Origin: CAZJYI01 sp964550025
GTDB taxonomy: Bacteria > Verrucomicrobiota > Kiritimatiellia > UBA8416 > CAYOBW01
DNA: 64,000 nucleotides
Assembly: GCA_964550025.1 (NCBI GenBank)
Contig: CAZJYI010000009.1
Location: 62,001 to 126,000 of the forward strand
Direction of reading: 5' to 3'
Part shown: piece by piece, positions 7,546 through 16,410 of the stretch
How positions within the stretch are numbered: position 1 is the first letter of the stretch
How the letters are laid out: each line of letters opens with the position of its first letter
Position numbers and translations under genes: made by a program
The notes under the pieces: model-generated
Database searches by the model: none
Told to the model about the DNA's origin: nothing
The model's input: only the letters and a program-made list of their open reading frames with translations

Positions 7546-9162
7546 GTGTCCGATCCGGGGGAGATGCGTTTTGCCGGGCTGAGGCTCAGCGAGGGCTACG
7601 CCGTCGGGCGGGTCTGCATGTTCAACGAAGCCCGCCACAACGAGCTCCCCGCTTACAAGGTTACCGGCAACGGCGTGAACCGTGAGTGTCGGCGCGTTCG
7701 GGATGCGGTTGCCGAAGCCGAGACAAGCATCGAGGAGACGCGGCGGCGCGTGGAGCAGCGCATCGGCCCGGCCGAGGCCCGCATCTTCGGCGCCCAGAAG
7801 GCCATCCTACTCGATGCCGCACTGCACGAGCGCATCTTTGAACGCGTCCGCGAGCGCCACGACAACGCGGAAAAGGCGATCGCCTTCGTGTTGGACCTCT
7901 ACGAGGCGCAGCTCCGCCAGGTCGGGGACGAGTACATCAGGGAGCGGGCTACTGATATCGGCGAGGTGAAACTCCGCCTGCTGGACGCGCTTGGCCGCAC
8001 GGGGCTGTCCCTGGCGTGCGACGAAGGCTGCGTGCGGGGAAAGTCGCGGATTATCGTGGCACACGAGCTTACGCCGAGCATGACGGTCTCTATGGATACC
8101 GAGCACACGCTGGGTTTCGTTACGGAGCATGGCGGCACGAACTCCCACGCCGCCATACTCGCTCGCGCTCTCGGGATACCGGCTGTCGGGGGGATTCCCG
8201 GTATTCGCGATCAGCTCTGCTGCGGCGAGGAGATCCTGATTGACGGGTCCGGCGGGGTCGTCATTCTGCGCCCGGAGCCGCAGAGTGTGCGGCGTGTCGA
8301 AGCGACTTCGCCGGCGACGCCCCGTGTCCCCGACTGCGTGCCGCCGGTTGAGGGTTTCCGCGTCATGGCCAACATCAACCGTGTGGAGGACGTGCGCGAG
8401 GCGCTACGCATGAAGGCCGAGGGTGTCGGACTGTATCGGACCGAGTTCGAGATCATCGCTTCGGGACGTTTCTTCTCGGAAGATGAGATGGCCGAACGCT
8501 ATACGGCGCTCGTCTCGAGCATGGAAGGGCGCCCGGCTACGTTTCGGATGTTCGACATCGGCAGTGACAAGGTCCTCCCTTTCATGGACATCCCTGCCGA
8601 GGAAAACCCTGCCCTGGGATGGCGCGGAACGCGCCTCCTGCTGAACCGCCGGGAGCTGCTTGCCAGTCAGGCCCGCGCCGTGGCGCGCGCCTCCGTGCAA
8701 GGCCCGGTTCGCGCGCTCTACCCCATGATCGTCGACGTGGACCAGTTCCTGCAAGTCCGGGAACGCTTCACGGAGGCCATTGCCGGCGTGACCCACGGTC
8801 GAGTTGAGCACGGCGCCATGTTCGAAGTCCCGTCCGCCTGCCTGCAGGCGGAAGCGCTCTGCGAAGTGATCGATTTCGGGAGCCTGGGAACGAACGATTT
8901 GATCCAGTATCTCTTCGCCGTGGACCGGGACAACGAGAAGGTCGCCTACGACTATACGCCGGACCGGGATGTCTTCTGGGAGTTGCTCGGGCGCATTGCC
9001 TCCGCAGCGGAGGCGGCGGGAAAGCCGCTGTCGGTCTGCGGCGAGCTGGGCGGCGATTCCCGCTACGTTGCCCGGTTGATGGACGTAGGGATACGAAGCG
9101 TCAGCACGAGTCCCAGGCGCATACCGGCTGTGCGACTGGCCGCGGCCGGGACTTCGCCGTGA
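7546..9162 (+). CDS. ptsI: PTS enzyme I (phosphoenolpyruvate-protein phosphotransferase)
   Basis: Enzyme I of the phosphotransferase system: autophosphorylates from PEP and passes phosphate to HPr. GTG 7546 is chosen as start: it lies two bases after the fprA stop with an AGGGG site 9 bases upstream; an ATG at 7564 has poor spacing. This gives 538 residues, slightly short of the usual 570. Domains in order: N-terminal HPr-binding domain (about 5-135), phospho-His domain with GGTNSHAAI (His201), then the PEP-binding barrel with GVGLYRTEF, ENPALGWRG, FGSLGTNDLIQY and the C-terminal Cys in VCGELGGD (C498). The frame stays open far upstream inside fprA, but that part is not protein-like. No HPr or sugar permease is nearby, so it may serve a regulatory or nitrogen-type PTS. 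Confidence 0.92.
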   Translation: MSDPGEMRFAGLRLSEGYAVGRVCMFNEARHNELPAYKVTGNGVNRECRRVRDAVAEAETSIEETRRRVEQRIGPAEARIFGAQKAILLDAALHERIFERVRERHDNAEKAIAFVLDLYEAQLRQVGDEYIRERATDIGEVKLRLLDALGRTGLSLACDEGCVRGKSRIIVAHELTPSMTVSMDTEHTLGFVTEHGGTNSHAAILARALGIPAVGGIPGIRDQLCCGEEILIDGSGGVVILRPEPQSVRRVEATSPATPRVPDCVPPVEGFRVMANINRVEDVREALRMKAEGVGLYRTEFEIIASGRFFSEDEMAERYTALVSSMEGRPATFRMFDIGSDKVLPFMDIPAEENPALGWRGTRLLLNRRELLASQARAVARASVQGPVRALYPMIVDVDQFLQVRERFTEAIAGVTHGRVEHGAMFEVPSACLQAEALCEVIDFGSLGTNDLIQYLFAVDRDNEKVAYDYTPDRDVFWELLGRIASAAEAAGKPLSVCGELGGDSRYVARLMDVGIRSVSTSPRRIPAVRLAAAGTSP

Positions 9163-9286
9163 ATTGGAGATTGATTGTCCGCGGGGAGTCTGCTATCCGG
9201 TGGGGGGTGTGCGGTTCATCGTTCTTTGCCGGGGATGCCGGGCAGCGTGGCACGTTTCGTGGAGAAGGTAGCAGGAGAACAGCGTC

Positions 9287-9376
9287 ATGGAACTCAAGGG
9301 AACGCAGGCTGAAAAGAACCTGATGGCCGCCTTCGCCGGCGCATCGCAGGCGCGCAGCTGTAGTATTCTTGGGTGA
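9287..9376 (+). pseudogene. Rubrerythrin remnant (N-terminal 29 codons only)
   Basis: A 29-codon frame with an AGGAG ribosome site reads MELKGTQAEKNLMAAFAG followed by ASQAR, which matches the invariant opening of rubrerythrin (the L-K-G-T-x-T-E-K-N-L, A-F-A-G-E-S-Q-A-R pattern). Immediately after the Arg the similarity stops: four unrelated codons and TGA follow, overlapping the ferritin leader. About 160 residues, including most diiron ligands and the rubredoxin domain, are missing, so this is a gene cut short by an internal deletion that fused its start to the ferritin upstream region. The start and ribosome site are intact, so a short peptide could still be made. Confidence 0.75.
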
Positions 9377-9396
9377 GAACTGGTAAGGAGACGAAG

Positions 9397-9912
9397 ATGA
9401 TAAGCGACAGAATGGCGGAAGCGCTCAATGCGCAGATCAACGCAGAGCTGTACAGCTCATACCTCTATCTCTCGATGGCTGCCTATGCCGAAAACGAGGG
9501 GTTGCCCGGCACGGCGAACTGGCTGTTCGTGCAGGTGCAGGAGGAAATGACGCACGCGCAACGGTTCTACGGATACATGAACCGGGTCGGCGCGCGCGTG
9601 GTGCTGGATGCGATCGAGAAGCCGCCGGCGGAGTTCGAAGGCATCGTCGCGATTTTCGAGCAGGTACTGGCCCACGAGCGGAAAGTGACCGCGCTGATCA
9701 ACGGCCTGGTGGATATTGCCATCGAAGAGAAAGACCACGCCACAGAGAGCTTCCTCAAGTGGTTCGTCGACGAGCAGGTAGAGGAAGAGGAGACGGCAAA
9801 CACGCTGCTGGCGCAACTCAAGCTGGCCGGCGGGCAGGGACCGGCGTTGTTCATGATCGACCGGGAGCTCGGGGCGCGTGCGTTTGCTCCGCCCGCTGGC
9901 GCGGGAGCCTAG
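9397..9912 (+). CDS. Bacterial ferritin (FtnA-type)
   Basis: Non-heme ferritin, a 24-mer iron-storage cage with ferroxidase activity. The ATG at 9397 is preferred over an in-frame GTG at 9373 because a TAAGGAG site lies 6 bases before it and the resulting N-terminus (MISDRMAEALNAQINAELYS) is the standard ferritin start. 171 residues. Ferroxidase ligands are visible: Glu in AQINAELYSS, the E-E-M-T-H-A helix (Glu and His), and Glu in the helix IEEKDHATESFLKWFVDEQVEEEE. It follows the rubrerythrin remnant and is followed after 26 bases by a rubrerythrin-like gene, so iron sequestration is probably co-expressed with oxidative-stress functions. Confidence 0.95.
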   Translation: MISDRMAEALNAQINAELYSSYLYLSMAAYAENEGLPGTANWLFVQVQEEMTHAQRFYGYMNRVGARVVLDAIEKPPAEFEGIVAIFEQVLAHERKVTALINGLVDIAIEEKDHATESFLKWFVDEQVEEEETANTLLAQLKLAGGQGPALFMIDRELGARAFAPPAGAGA

Positions 9913-9938
9913 ATTCACGATACCAGCGAGAGCGAGAT

Positions 9939-10442
9939 ATGTCGGTAACCTACAGTTTGGAGAAGGTCTTCCTGCTGGCTGAGCATATGGAGACCAGTGG
10001 CGGTTCCTTCTATCGCCAGGCAGCCGAAGCGGCGGCGAATGAAGAGAGCCGCCAGTTCTTCCTTACGCTTGCGCAGCAGGAAGACAGCCATAGGCGTACG
10101 TTTGCCCGTCTGCGGGCGCAGGCGGCGGACGCGCCGGGCGGCGTTGAGCACGTGACAGACGATGAGGCCGTCATACGGTACCTGCAGGCCGTCGCCGGTG
10201 AGTTCATGTTTGACGAGGCGCAGAGCGCCGAAGACATCCTGACCGGCGACGAGACCATGGAGGATATCCTCTGGATGGCCGTGAAGCGCGAAAAAGACTC
10301 GATTGTGCTCTATCTTGGCATCGTTGATGCGTTGGGGGAGGAAAGCGATAAACGCATTGTGCAGAAGATGCTGAGCGAAGAGCAGAGCCATCTGGCCGAG
10401 CTCATGTATCAACTGGAGAATGTCCCCGCAGCGGAATCGTAA
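9939..10442 (+). CDS. Rubrerythrin-like / ferritin-like diiron protein
   Basis: Ferritin-like diiron protein of the rubrerythrin-associated type, 167 residues from the ATG at 9939 (purine-rich site GAGAGCGAG just before). The four-helix bundle shows ligands in the pattern of this family: Glu in AEHMETSGGSFYRQAA, E-D-S-H in the second helix (QQEDSHRRTF), Glu in AVKREKDSIVLY and E-Q-S-H in the last helix (LSEEQSHLAEL). There is no rubredoxin domain. Probable role is peroxide or iron handling in the cytoplasm; with a true rubrerythrin reduced to a remnant just upstream, it may cover part of that activity (inference). Confidence 0.82.
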   Translation: MSVTYSLEKVFLLAEHMETSGGSFYRQAAEAAANEESRQFFLTLAQQEDSHRRTFARLRAQAADAPGGVEHVTDDEAVIRYLQAVAGEFMFDEAQSAEDILTGDETMEDILWMAVKREKDSIVLYLGIVDALGEESDKRIVQKMLSEEQSHLAELMYQLENVPAAES

Positions 10443-10532
10443 CGAGTCGCATCGCGGGACCCTGGTCGTCGCATGTGGCGCGACAGGCGGCGTCGCTTCA
10501 GTGAAACACAACATGAGACATCCGGGTGTGCC

Positions 10533-12122
10533 ATGAGACATCTACCTTCCCTCTTCGCGATTTGCTTTGCTCTGACGCTGAGTGCCAGGGGCCAGGACAG
10601 CCCTTTCGGCGCGACCGTGGCCGTAACGAACTCGACCGACGGCAAGCCTCTCATTGCCGTTCGCCTCACTGTGCCGCCGGGCCACTATCTCTACGCTGAA
10701 CACGTTTCCGTGGAGGGCGAGGAGGGGGTCGTCCTGGCTCCGCACCGTCTACCCGCTCCGAAAGAGAAGTACGACGAACTGTTCGGCAAGAACGTCAGGG
10801 CGTACGATCATGACGTGACCCTCCTGTACGCCTTGCAGGGCGAGTCGCCGGACCCTCTGTACGTCCGGGTGGGTTTCCAGGGGTGCGACAGCGCGTTGTG
10901 CTTCCCGCCGGAAAGCCTGCGCTTTGCGCTGCGCGGCGGGCAGCCGGGAGTCGTGGTAACGGATGATGCGCCCGCCGGCCCCCCCGCTCCCGCGGCGGAC
11001 GCAGGTTCCGTATCGTGGCAGGAGAAAGTGGCGGCGTTTACTGTTGCCGGTCGCGCTGCCGGGTATCTCGACGCAGAGGCATTCATTGCTTTCCTCGACA
11101 GAACGGAAGCCGGTGAGGAAACGTCGGAAGGCACCCTGGTCGAAGAGTTTCGACAGAAAGGCGTCTGGTTCACCATTGTGGCCATTATCCTCGGCGGACT
11201 GCTCCTGAACCTGACGCCGTGCGTGTTGCCGATGATCCCTATCAACATCGCGATTATCGGCGCGGGAACGCAGGCCGGCTCGCGCATGCGTGGCTTCCTG
11301 CTCGGCGGCACCTACGGCTTGGGTATTGCCCTGGTCTACGGTCTGTTGGGCGTGATCGTTGTGCTGACCGGTTCGCAGTTCGGAACCATCAATTCTTCGC
11401 CCTGGTTCAACTTTGCGGTCGCCGTGCTTTTCTGCGTCCTTTCGCTGGCCATGTTCGGTGTCTTCAACATCGATCTGTCGCGCCTCCAGAGCGGCGGTAC
11501 GGGCCGGCAGGCCAGTCGTGGGCCCTTCATCACGGCGCTCATCTTCGGCGGTGTCGCCGCGCTGCTTGCGGGTGCCTGCGTGGCCCCGGTCCTGATCGGG
11601 GTGCTTGCATTCTCCGCCGAACTGTACGCGGGAGGCAACCGGGCGGCCCTTGTGCTGCCTTTCGTGCTGGGGCTTGGTATGGCGCTTCCCTGGCCGTTCG
11701 CGGGGGCCGGCCTGTCATTCCTCCCGAAACCGGGCGCTTGGATGGAACGGGTGAAGATCGCCTTTGGCGTTGTCATCCTGGTTGCAGCGGGCTGGTATGC
11801 GTGGGTGGCGGTAGGCATACTGCGCGGCGGGGAGATCGAAGTGAAGGAAGGGTGGTACACGTCGCTTGAAGAGGGACTGGAAACGGCCGCGCGGGAGGGC
11901 AAGCCGTTGTTCATCGACTTCTGGGCGAGCTGGTGCAAGAACTGCCTGAAGATGGAAAAGACGACCTTTGCCGACCCGGACGTCAGCAGGCGGCTGGAGG
12001 CGTACACCCGACTCAAACTACGCACAGAAGACCTCAAAGATCCCGCGACCAAGGCCGTCCTGGACCACTTTGGCGCTAAAGGACTGCCGACGTACGTGGT
12101 GATGGCGCCGAAAGAAGACTAG
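10533..12122 (+). CDS. dsbD: Thiol:disulfide interchange protein DsbD
   Basis: Inner-membrane electron conduit that carries reducing power from cytoplasmic thioredoxin to the periplasm. Start ATG 10533 begins a signal peptide (RHLPSLFAICFALTLSARG). Domains: periplasmic DsbD-alpha domain (about 25-150) with Cys118 and Cys123 in QGCDSALC; the membrane DsbD core (about 205-440) with Cys230 in LTPCVLPM and Cys349 in GACVAP; and a C-terminal thioredoxin-like domain with CKNC at 468-471. All three Cys pairs needed for the relay are present. The C-terminus stops shortly after the cis-Pro loop (GLPTYVV), about 20 residues earlier than usual, so the last helix may be missing. The next gene starts one base after the stop. 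Confidence 0.93.
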   Translation: MRHLPSLFAICFALTLSARGQDSPFGATVAVTNSTDGKPLIAVRLTVPPGHYLYAEHVSVEGEEGVVLAPHRLPAPKEKYDELFGKNVRAYDHDVTLLYALQGESPDPLYVRVGFQGCDSALCFPPESLRFALRGGQPGVVVTDDAPAGPPAPAADAGSVSWQEKVAAFTVAGRAAGYLDAEAFIAFLDRTEAGEETSEGTLVEEFRQKGVWFTIVAIILGGLLLNLTPCVLPMIPINIAIIGAGTQAGSRMRGFLLGGTYGLGIALVYGLLGVIVVLTGSQFGTINSSPWFNFAVAVLFCVLSLAMFGVFNIDLSRLQSGGTGRQASRGPFITALIFGGVAALLAGACVAPVLIGVLAFSAELYAGGNRAALVLPFVLGLGMALPWPFAGAGLSFLPKPGAWMERVKIAFGVVILVAAGWYAWVAVGILRGGEIEVKEGWYTSLEEGLETAAREGKPLFIDFWASWCKNCLKMEKTTFADPDVSRRLEAYTRLKLRTEDLKDPATKAVLDHFGAKGLPTYVVMAPKED

Positions 12123-12123
12123 T

Positions 12124-12957
12124 ATGAGATTCGCCTTCTGCAACGAGATGTTTGTCGACTGGCCGTTCGAAAAGGCCTTTGGTGTTGCGCGAGAACTGGG
12201 ATACGCGGGTGTGGAGATCGCTCCGTTCACGCTCTTCCCCAACGGCTGGTCAGCGGAAGTGACCGACGTTCGCAACCTGTCGCCGGAGCGGCGTGCAACC
12301 GTGCGCCGGCAGGCCGAGGAGGCCGGGCTGGAAGTGGTGGGCCTGCACTGGTTGCTGGCGAAGACGGAGGGTTTCTACCTGACAAGTCCCGATCCCGGCG
12401 TGCGCGAACGGACCGCGGAGTACTTCGGGGAACTGGTCAGGCTCTGCGCCGACCTCGGCGGCACGGTCATGGTCCTGGGTTCGCCCCAGCAGCGCAATCT
12501 GATGCCGGGTGTTACCTACGCGGAAGCCGAACGCCACGCTGCCGAAGTCCTGCGAGCCGTGATGCCGGCCTGCGAAGAGCGCGGCGTCACGTTCGCCCTC
12601 GAGCCTCTGGGACCCGCGGAGGGCAACTTCCTTCTAACGGCCGACGCGGCCGCGCACCTGGCTGGGCTGGTCGACTCTCCGCATTGCCGTCTCCACCTCG
12701 ATGTGAAGGCGATGAGCACCGAGGCCGTGCCGATCCCCGATGTCATTCGTGCGCACGGTGACCGGCTCGCACACTTCCATGCCAACGACCCCAACCTGCT
12801 CGGGCCGGGTATGGGAGAGGTGGCGTTCGAACCTATCTTCGCCGCGCTCAAGGAGATCGACTACCAGGGCTGGGTATCGGTCGAAGTCTTCAAGTACGAG
12901 CTCGGCCCCGAGAACATCGCCCGGCAGAGCATGGAGAACATGCGCAGGTTGGTGTGA
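12124..12957 (+). CDS. Sugar phosphate isomerase/epimerase-like TIM barrel (AP-endonuclease 2 family)
   Basis: Member of the xylose-isomerase-like TIM-barrel superfamily (sugar isomerases, epimerases and dehydratases), 277 residues. Metal-ligand positions are visible: Glu in FALEPLG, Asp and downstream residues in LHLDVKAMS, His in AHFHANDPN and Glu in WVSVEVFKYE. There is no signal peptide. The gene begins one base after the dsbD stop, so it is co-transcribed with it, although no functional link is evident. The substrate cannot be named; inositol-, keto- and hydroxypyruvate-type isomerases all share this pattern. Confidence 0.85.
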   Translation: MRFAFCNEMFVDWPFEKAFGVARELGYAGVEIAPFTLFPNGWSAEVTDVRNLSPERRATVRRQAEEAGLEVVGLHWLLAKTEGFYLTSPDPGVRERTAEYFGELVRLCADLGGTVMVLGSPQQRNLMPGVTYAEAERHAAEVLRAVMPACEERGVTFALEPLGPAEGNFLLTADAAAHLAGLVDSPHCRLHLDVKAMSTEAVPIPDVIRAHGDRLAHFHANDPNLLGPGMGEVAFEPIFAALKEIDYQGWVSVEVFKYELGPENIARQSMENMRRLV

Positions 12958-12981
12958 CGGGGAGGCGACTGTTGTCGACCG

Positions 12982-13035
12982 TCCACGCCGGCTGAAAGCC
13001 GGCGGGACAACTCACCGGCTGAAAGCCGGCGCTAC
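12982..13035. repeat. Two tandem GCCGGC hairpins
   Basis: Two copies, 28 bases apart, of ACCGGCTGAAAGCCGGCG-like sequence (hairpins at 12987-13003 and 13015-13029). Each folds as a 6-7 bp GC stem around GAA. They lie between convergent genes, so they could act as a bidirectional terminator, but the tandem arrangement and related copies elsewhere (57836-57890) suggest a dispersed palindromic repeat. Confidence 0.6.
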
Positions 13036-13049
13036 TTCGGGTGCCGTGT

Positions 13050-15851
13050 TTACGGCTGCGGCAGGAGCTCGGCCGGGCCCAGTCCGAGTGCTTCCAGCGG
13101 TTCGCGCTGCGTGGCGGCATCGCCGACCACGAGGTAGACCATGCGTTCCGGGAGGATGTGTTTCTGCGCGAGCTCGCGGTGCCGCTCGATCGTCATCTCG
13201 CGCACGATGCGTTCGCGGTGCCGCACATAATCGTCCGGCAGATCGTACGCCGCGATCCTGTCGAGCATGCCCAGCAGGGCGTCGAGCGATTCGAATCGGC
13301 GCGCCGTCGACCCCAGGATCGCCTTGCGGGTCGACGCCAGATCCTCGTCCGATATCCCGTTGCGGTAGGTCTTCATCTGCTCGTGGAAGATCTTCATGCT
13401 GTCGAGCGTTGCAGACGCCGTCACGGCGGTTTCGGCCGTGAATGGTCCGGATACCCGTGACCCGTTGAAACCGGAGTGCGCGCCGTACGTATACCCCTTT
13501 TCTTCGCGCAGAATCGTGTTCAAGACACTGTTGAAGGCGCCGCCGAGCTTGTAGTTCATCACGTTCGCTGGATAGAAGTCGGGATCCGTGTACTTCATCG
13601 CCAGGTAGCCGATCCGGATCTGCGACTGGGGCGCACCGGGAACGTCCACAAAGTAGAGCTGCGGTTTCAGCCGTGCCGCCGGTTCGGGGTAGTCAGGCAG
13701 CTTCACGGGCCGCCGCTTCCATGCGGACGCCAGTGACGCAAACGCCCGCCGGACGTCCTCCGGCGATACGTCGCCGGAAATGGTCAGGTAAGCGTCTGAG
13801 GGGGACACGCTGGCGGCGTAACGCGACTTCAGGTCGTCGAGCGTGATGGCCGACAGCGATTCGGCCGTGCCCGTTCTCGGGTGGGCGAAGATGTGGTTCT
13901 CGCCGTAGACGAGGCGGTCATACACCTCCGCGGCCAGTGTTTCCGGATTGGCGCGGCGACGCTTGATGCTCTCGAGTGTTCGTTTCTTCAGGCGCTCGAA
14001 TTCCGCCGCGTCCCAACGGGGCTCCAGCAGCATCTCCGTTGCCAGGGATACCGTGGCGGCGAATCGCGATGCGAGACAATTGCCGCGGAGCACGACCTTC
14101 TCGCGGCTGGCCGAGATGCGCAGGCCGGCACCCAAGTCGCGGACCGCGTCCTGCAGCTCGGCCGCCGTGCGCGTTCGTGTCCCCTCGTTCAGGAGCGCTG
14201 CCATCAGGTTGGCGACGCCGACCTTGTTGGTGTCGTCCAGGAGCATGCCGCCGGGGATGGTCAGGGCGAAGCGCACGAGCGGAAGCTCCGTGTGTTCGAT
14301 GCCGAGGACACGTGTGCCGTTGTCGAGTTGTTCTCGCCAGACGGACGGCAGGGTCACGGTGGGATGCGGCGCCTTGGTCGGTTCCGCCGAACGGTCGAAC
14401 GACGATGCGATCGGGTTGGTCGACACGTTCCCTTCGCCGACCCGACCCAGGTCCTTCTCTTCGAAAGACGGGTCGGGTCCGATTTCGAAGCACCCGGCCC
14501 CCTTGGTGGCCAAGTCCGGTTTGGCCTTTGGGACCACGCTCAGCGACACGCGCGGCTTCTTCCGGATGTAGGTCTCGTAGACGCGGCGGACGTCGTCGGG
14601 TGTCACGGCCATCGTGCGACGCAGGTCCTCGTAAACGAAGGCCGGGCTTCCCGCGTACTCGTTGTACCACCCCAGGCGGAACGACTTACTCAGGACGCTG
14701 GCGATCCCGTTGTAGAAGGCCGTTTCCTGCATGACTTTGTGCCGTTGCAGGTCCTTGTCGGTGAAGCCCTCAGCTTCGAACCGTGCAAGTGCTTGTTCAA
14801 CGGCGGTTTCAACCTGGTCCAGATCGACGCCGTCGAAAGTCCTCACGCTGATCGTGAACTCCCCGGCGACTTCACCATTGTAGTGGTAGGCGGCTGCACC
14901 CGGCGCGAGCTTCTTCTCTTCGACGAGGACCTTGTACAGCGGCGTCTTCTTGCCGTGGCCCAGAAGCTCCGCCAGGTAGTCGAGCGCGTACGCGTCGGGA
15001 TGAAACTGCTCGACGGTGGGGTAAGTGAGCGTGAGCTGTGCGGAACGGGCAAAGGCGTCCTCGTAGTAGACTTTTCGCGTCTCTTCCAGAGATGCACGCC
15101 GGGGCTCCGGCGGATCGACCGGAGGGGATGCAGGGATCTCGCCGAAGTACTTTTCGACCCATTGCCGGGTCTCGGCGCGGTCGAAATCGCCCGCCACGAC
15201 CAGCGTTGCGTTGTTGGGACCGTACCACTTCTTGTGGAAGGCATGCGCGTCGGCGACGGTCGCGGCGATGATGTCCCGGGCCTCACCAATGACGGGCCAG
15301 TGACAGGGGTGGTTGGAGGGGTACAGTGTCTTGCCCGTCACGTAGTAGGCGAAACCGTACGGGCGATTGTCCATGCGTTCCTTCTTCTCGTTGAGGACCA
15401 CGCTCTGCTGATTGGCGAAGGCCTCCGGCGTGACCTTGCTCAGCAGGAAGCCCATGCGGTCGGCTTCAAGCCACAGCGCCAGCTCGAGAGCGTTTTTCGG
15501 TACGACTTCGTAATAGACCGTCCCGTCCCGCCCCGTGCCCCCGTTCAGCGTTCCGCCGGCTTCCTGTATCTTGCTGAAGAACTCGTCCTGCCCCACGTGT
15601 TGCGACTCCTGGAACATCATGTGCTCGAACAGGTGGGCGAAACCCGTATGGCCGGGTGTCTCCCGGCCGGCGCCGACATGGTATTGGACGGCCACGCTGA
15701 CGACCGGGTCCGAGCGGTCCTCGTGCAGGATGACCTCGAGACCGTTAGTCAGTACGTATTTCTCAAAGGGCACTTCAGGCAGGTCGGACTTCTCGACGCA
15801 ACCGGCGAACCACAGCAGGAGAACGGTAAGAAGACAACGGACTGTTCGCAT
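13050..15851 (-). CDS. M16 family zinc peptidase (two-domain, lipoprotein)
   Basis: Pitrilysin/M16 metallopeptidase of 933 residues with two tandem M16 units, the length of bacterial two-domain processing-protease-like enzymes. The ATG at 15851 starts a lipoprotein signal (lipobox FAGC, Cys18). The first unit carries the inverted zinc motif H73-L-F-E76-H77 in the GFAHLFEHMMF context with the later Glu about 75 residues on; the second unit (about 480-930) is the usual catalytically inactive partner. The frame remains open upstream but the extra residues are not protein-like. It probably degrades peptides at the outer membrane or periplasm. It follows the efflux operon on the same strand across a 110-base spacer. 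Confidence 0.92.
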   Translation of the reverse strand: MRTVRCLLTVLLLWFAGCVEKSDLPEVPFEKYVLTNGLEVILHEDRSDPVVSVAVQYHVGAGRETPGHTGFAHLFEHMMFQESQHVGQDEFFSKIQEAGGTLNGGTGRDGTVYYEVVPKNALELALWLEADRMGFLLSKVTPEAFANQQSVVLNEKKERMDNRPYGFAYYVTGKTLYPSNHPCHWPVIGEARDIIAATVADAHAFHKKWYGPNNATLVVAGDFDRAETRQWVEKYFGEIPASPPVDPPEPRRASLEETRKVYYEDAFARSAQLTLTYPTVEQFHPDAYALDYLAELLGHGKKTPLYKVLVEEKKLAPGAAAYHYNGEVAGEFTISVRTFDGVDLDQVETAVEQALARFEAEGFTDKDLQRHKVMQETAFYNGIASVLSKSFRLGWYNEYAGSPAFVYEDLRRTMAVTPDDVRRVYETYIRKKPRVSLSVVPKAKPDLATKGAGCFEIGPDPSFEEKDLGRVGEGNVSTNPIASSFDRSAEPTKAPHPTVTLPSVWREQLDNGTRVLGIEHTELPLVRFALTIPGGMLLDDTNKVGVANLMAALLNEGTRTRTAAELQDAVRDLGAGLRISASREKVVLRGNCLASRFAATVSLATEMLLEPRWDAAEFERLKKRTLESIKRRRANPETLAAEVYDRLVYGENHIFAHPRTGTAESLSAITLDDLKSRYAASVSPSDAYLTISGDVSPEDVRRAFASLASAWKRRPVKLPDYPEPAARLKPQLYFVDVPGAPQSQIRIGYLAMKYTDPDFYPANVMNYKLGGAFNSVLNTILREEKGYTYGAHSGFNGSRVSGPFTAETAVTASATLDSMKIFHEQMKTYRNGISDEDLASTRKAILGSTARRFESLDALLGMLDRIAAYDLPDDYVRHRERIVREMTIERHRELAQKHILPERMVYLVVGDAATQREPLEALGLGPAELLPQP

Positions 15852-15961
15852 GGGACTGTTCCTTTCGTGATACAGGGGGCGCAGTGTAGCCGATTCGCAG
15901 TATGGATGGCATCCTCTTTCTTGCCGGTCAACGGGTGCCGTCGAAGGTATGCATCGCCCGG

Positions 15962-16384
15962 CTATTTGACCGGCTTGAGCTCCAGGACGCGGTGGTCGGC
16001 AGGTTTCTGGGGCTTCAGGTTTACACCGTCGCCGACGACTCTGCCGGGTGCGCGGATGCGCAGGTGGTACCGTTTGTCTCCCGCGAGGCCGGCGGCGTTC
16101 TTCGGCAGTCCTTTGCCGCCGTGCTTCTTGAGATAGGCGTTGAGCTGCCCGGACTCGATCTTGAACGACCAGACGGTCTTGCCGCTGACTTTCGTGCCCG
16201 GGGAGGGGACGAACTTGACCTCCTTTCCGGTCTGGAGGAAGGTGCCCTTCAGCGACCATTCTTTTGGAGCCGGGGCTTTCTTCTTCTTGCCTTTGCCTTT
16301 CGACTTGCCGGGTTTGGCCATGGCGTCGCACTGCAGGGAGCAGAGCAGCAGGGCGGTTGTGAGGATGGTTGCTATGTGTCGCAT
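15962..16384 (-). CDS. Secreted Lys-rich protein of unknown function
   Basis: 140-residue exported protein, not recognised. The ATG at 16384 is preceded by GAGGAGACACCC, a strong ribosome site, and starts a signal peptide (RHIATILTTALLLCSLQC). A very basic stretch (KPGKSKGKGKKKKAP, about residues 28-42) follows, then a compact domain of about 95 residues with alternating strands ending at HRVLELKPVK. A Cys at residue 19-20 could be a lipobox, but the preceding residues (SLQC) are a weak match. It is the last gene of the efflux/TsaA-like unit, 26 bases after it. Confidence 0.65.
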   Translation of the reverse strand: MRHIATILTTALLLCSLQCDAMAKPGKSKGKGKKKKAPAPKEWSLKGTFLQTGKEVKFVPSPGTKVSGKTVWSFKIESGQLNAYLKKHGGKGLPKNAAGLAGDKRYHLRIRAPGRVVGDGVNLKPQKPADHRVLELKPVK

Positions 16385-16410
16385 GAGGGTGTCTCCTCGA
16401 GAATTCTCGA

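Noticed and set aside
12982..13035. Simple intrinsic terminator between convergent genes
   Set aside because: No U-tract follows on either strand and the hairpin is duplicated and found again at 57836, so a repeat family is more likely, though a terminator role is not excluded.
13881..16136. Long plus-strand frame opposite the M16 peptidase
   Set aside because: Shadow of a protein with an intact zinc motif and lipobox on the other strand.
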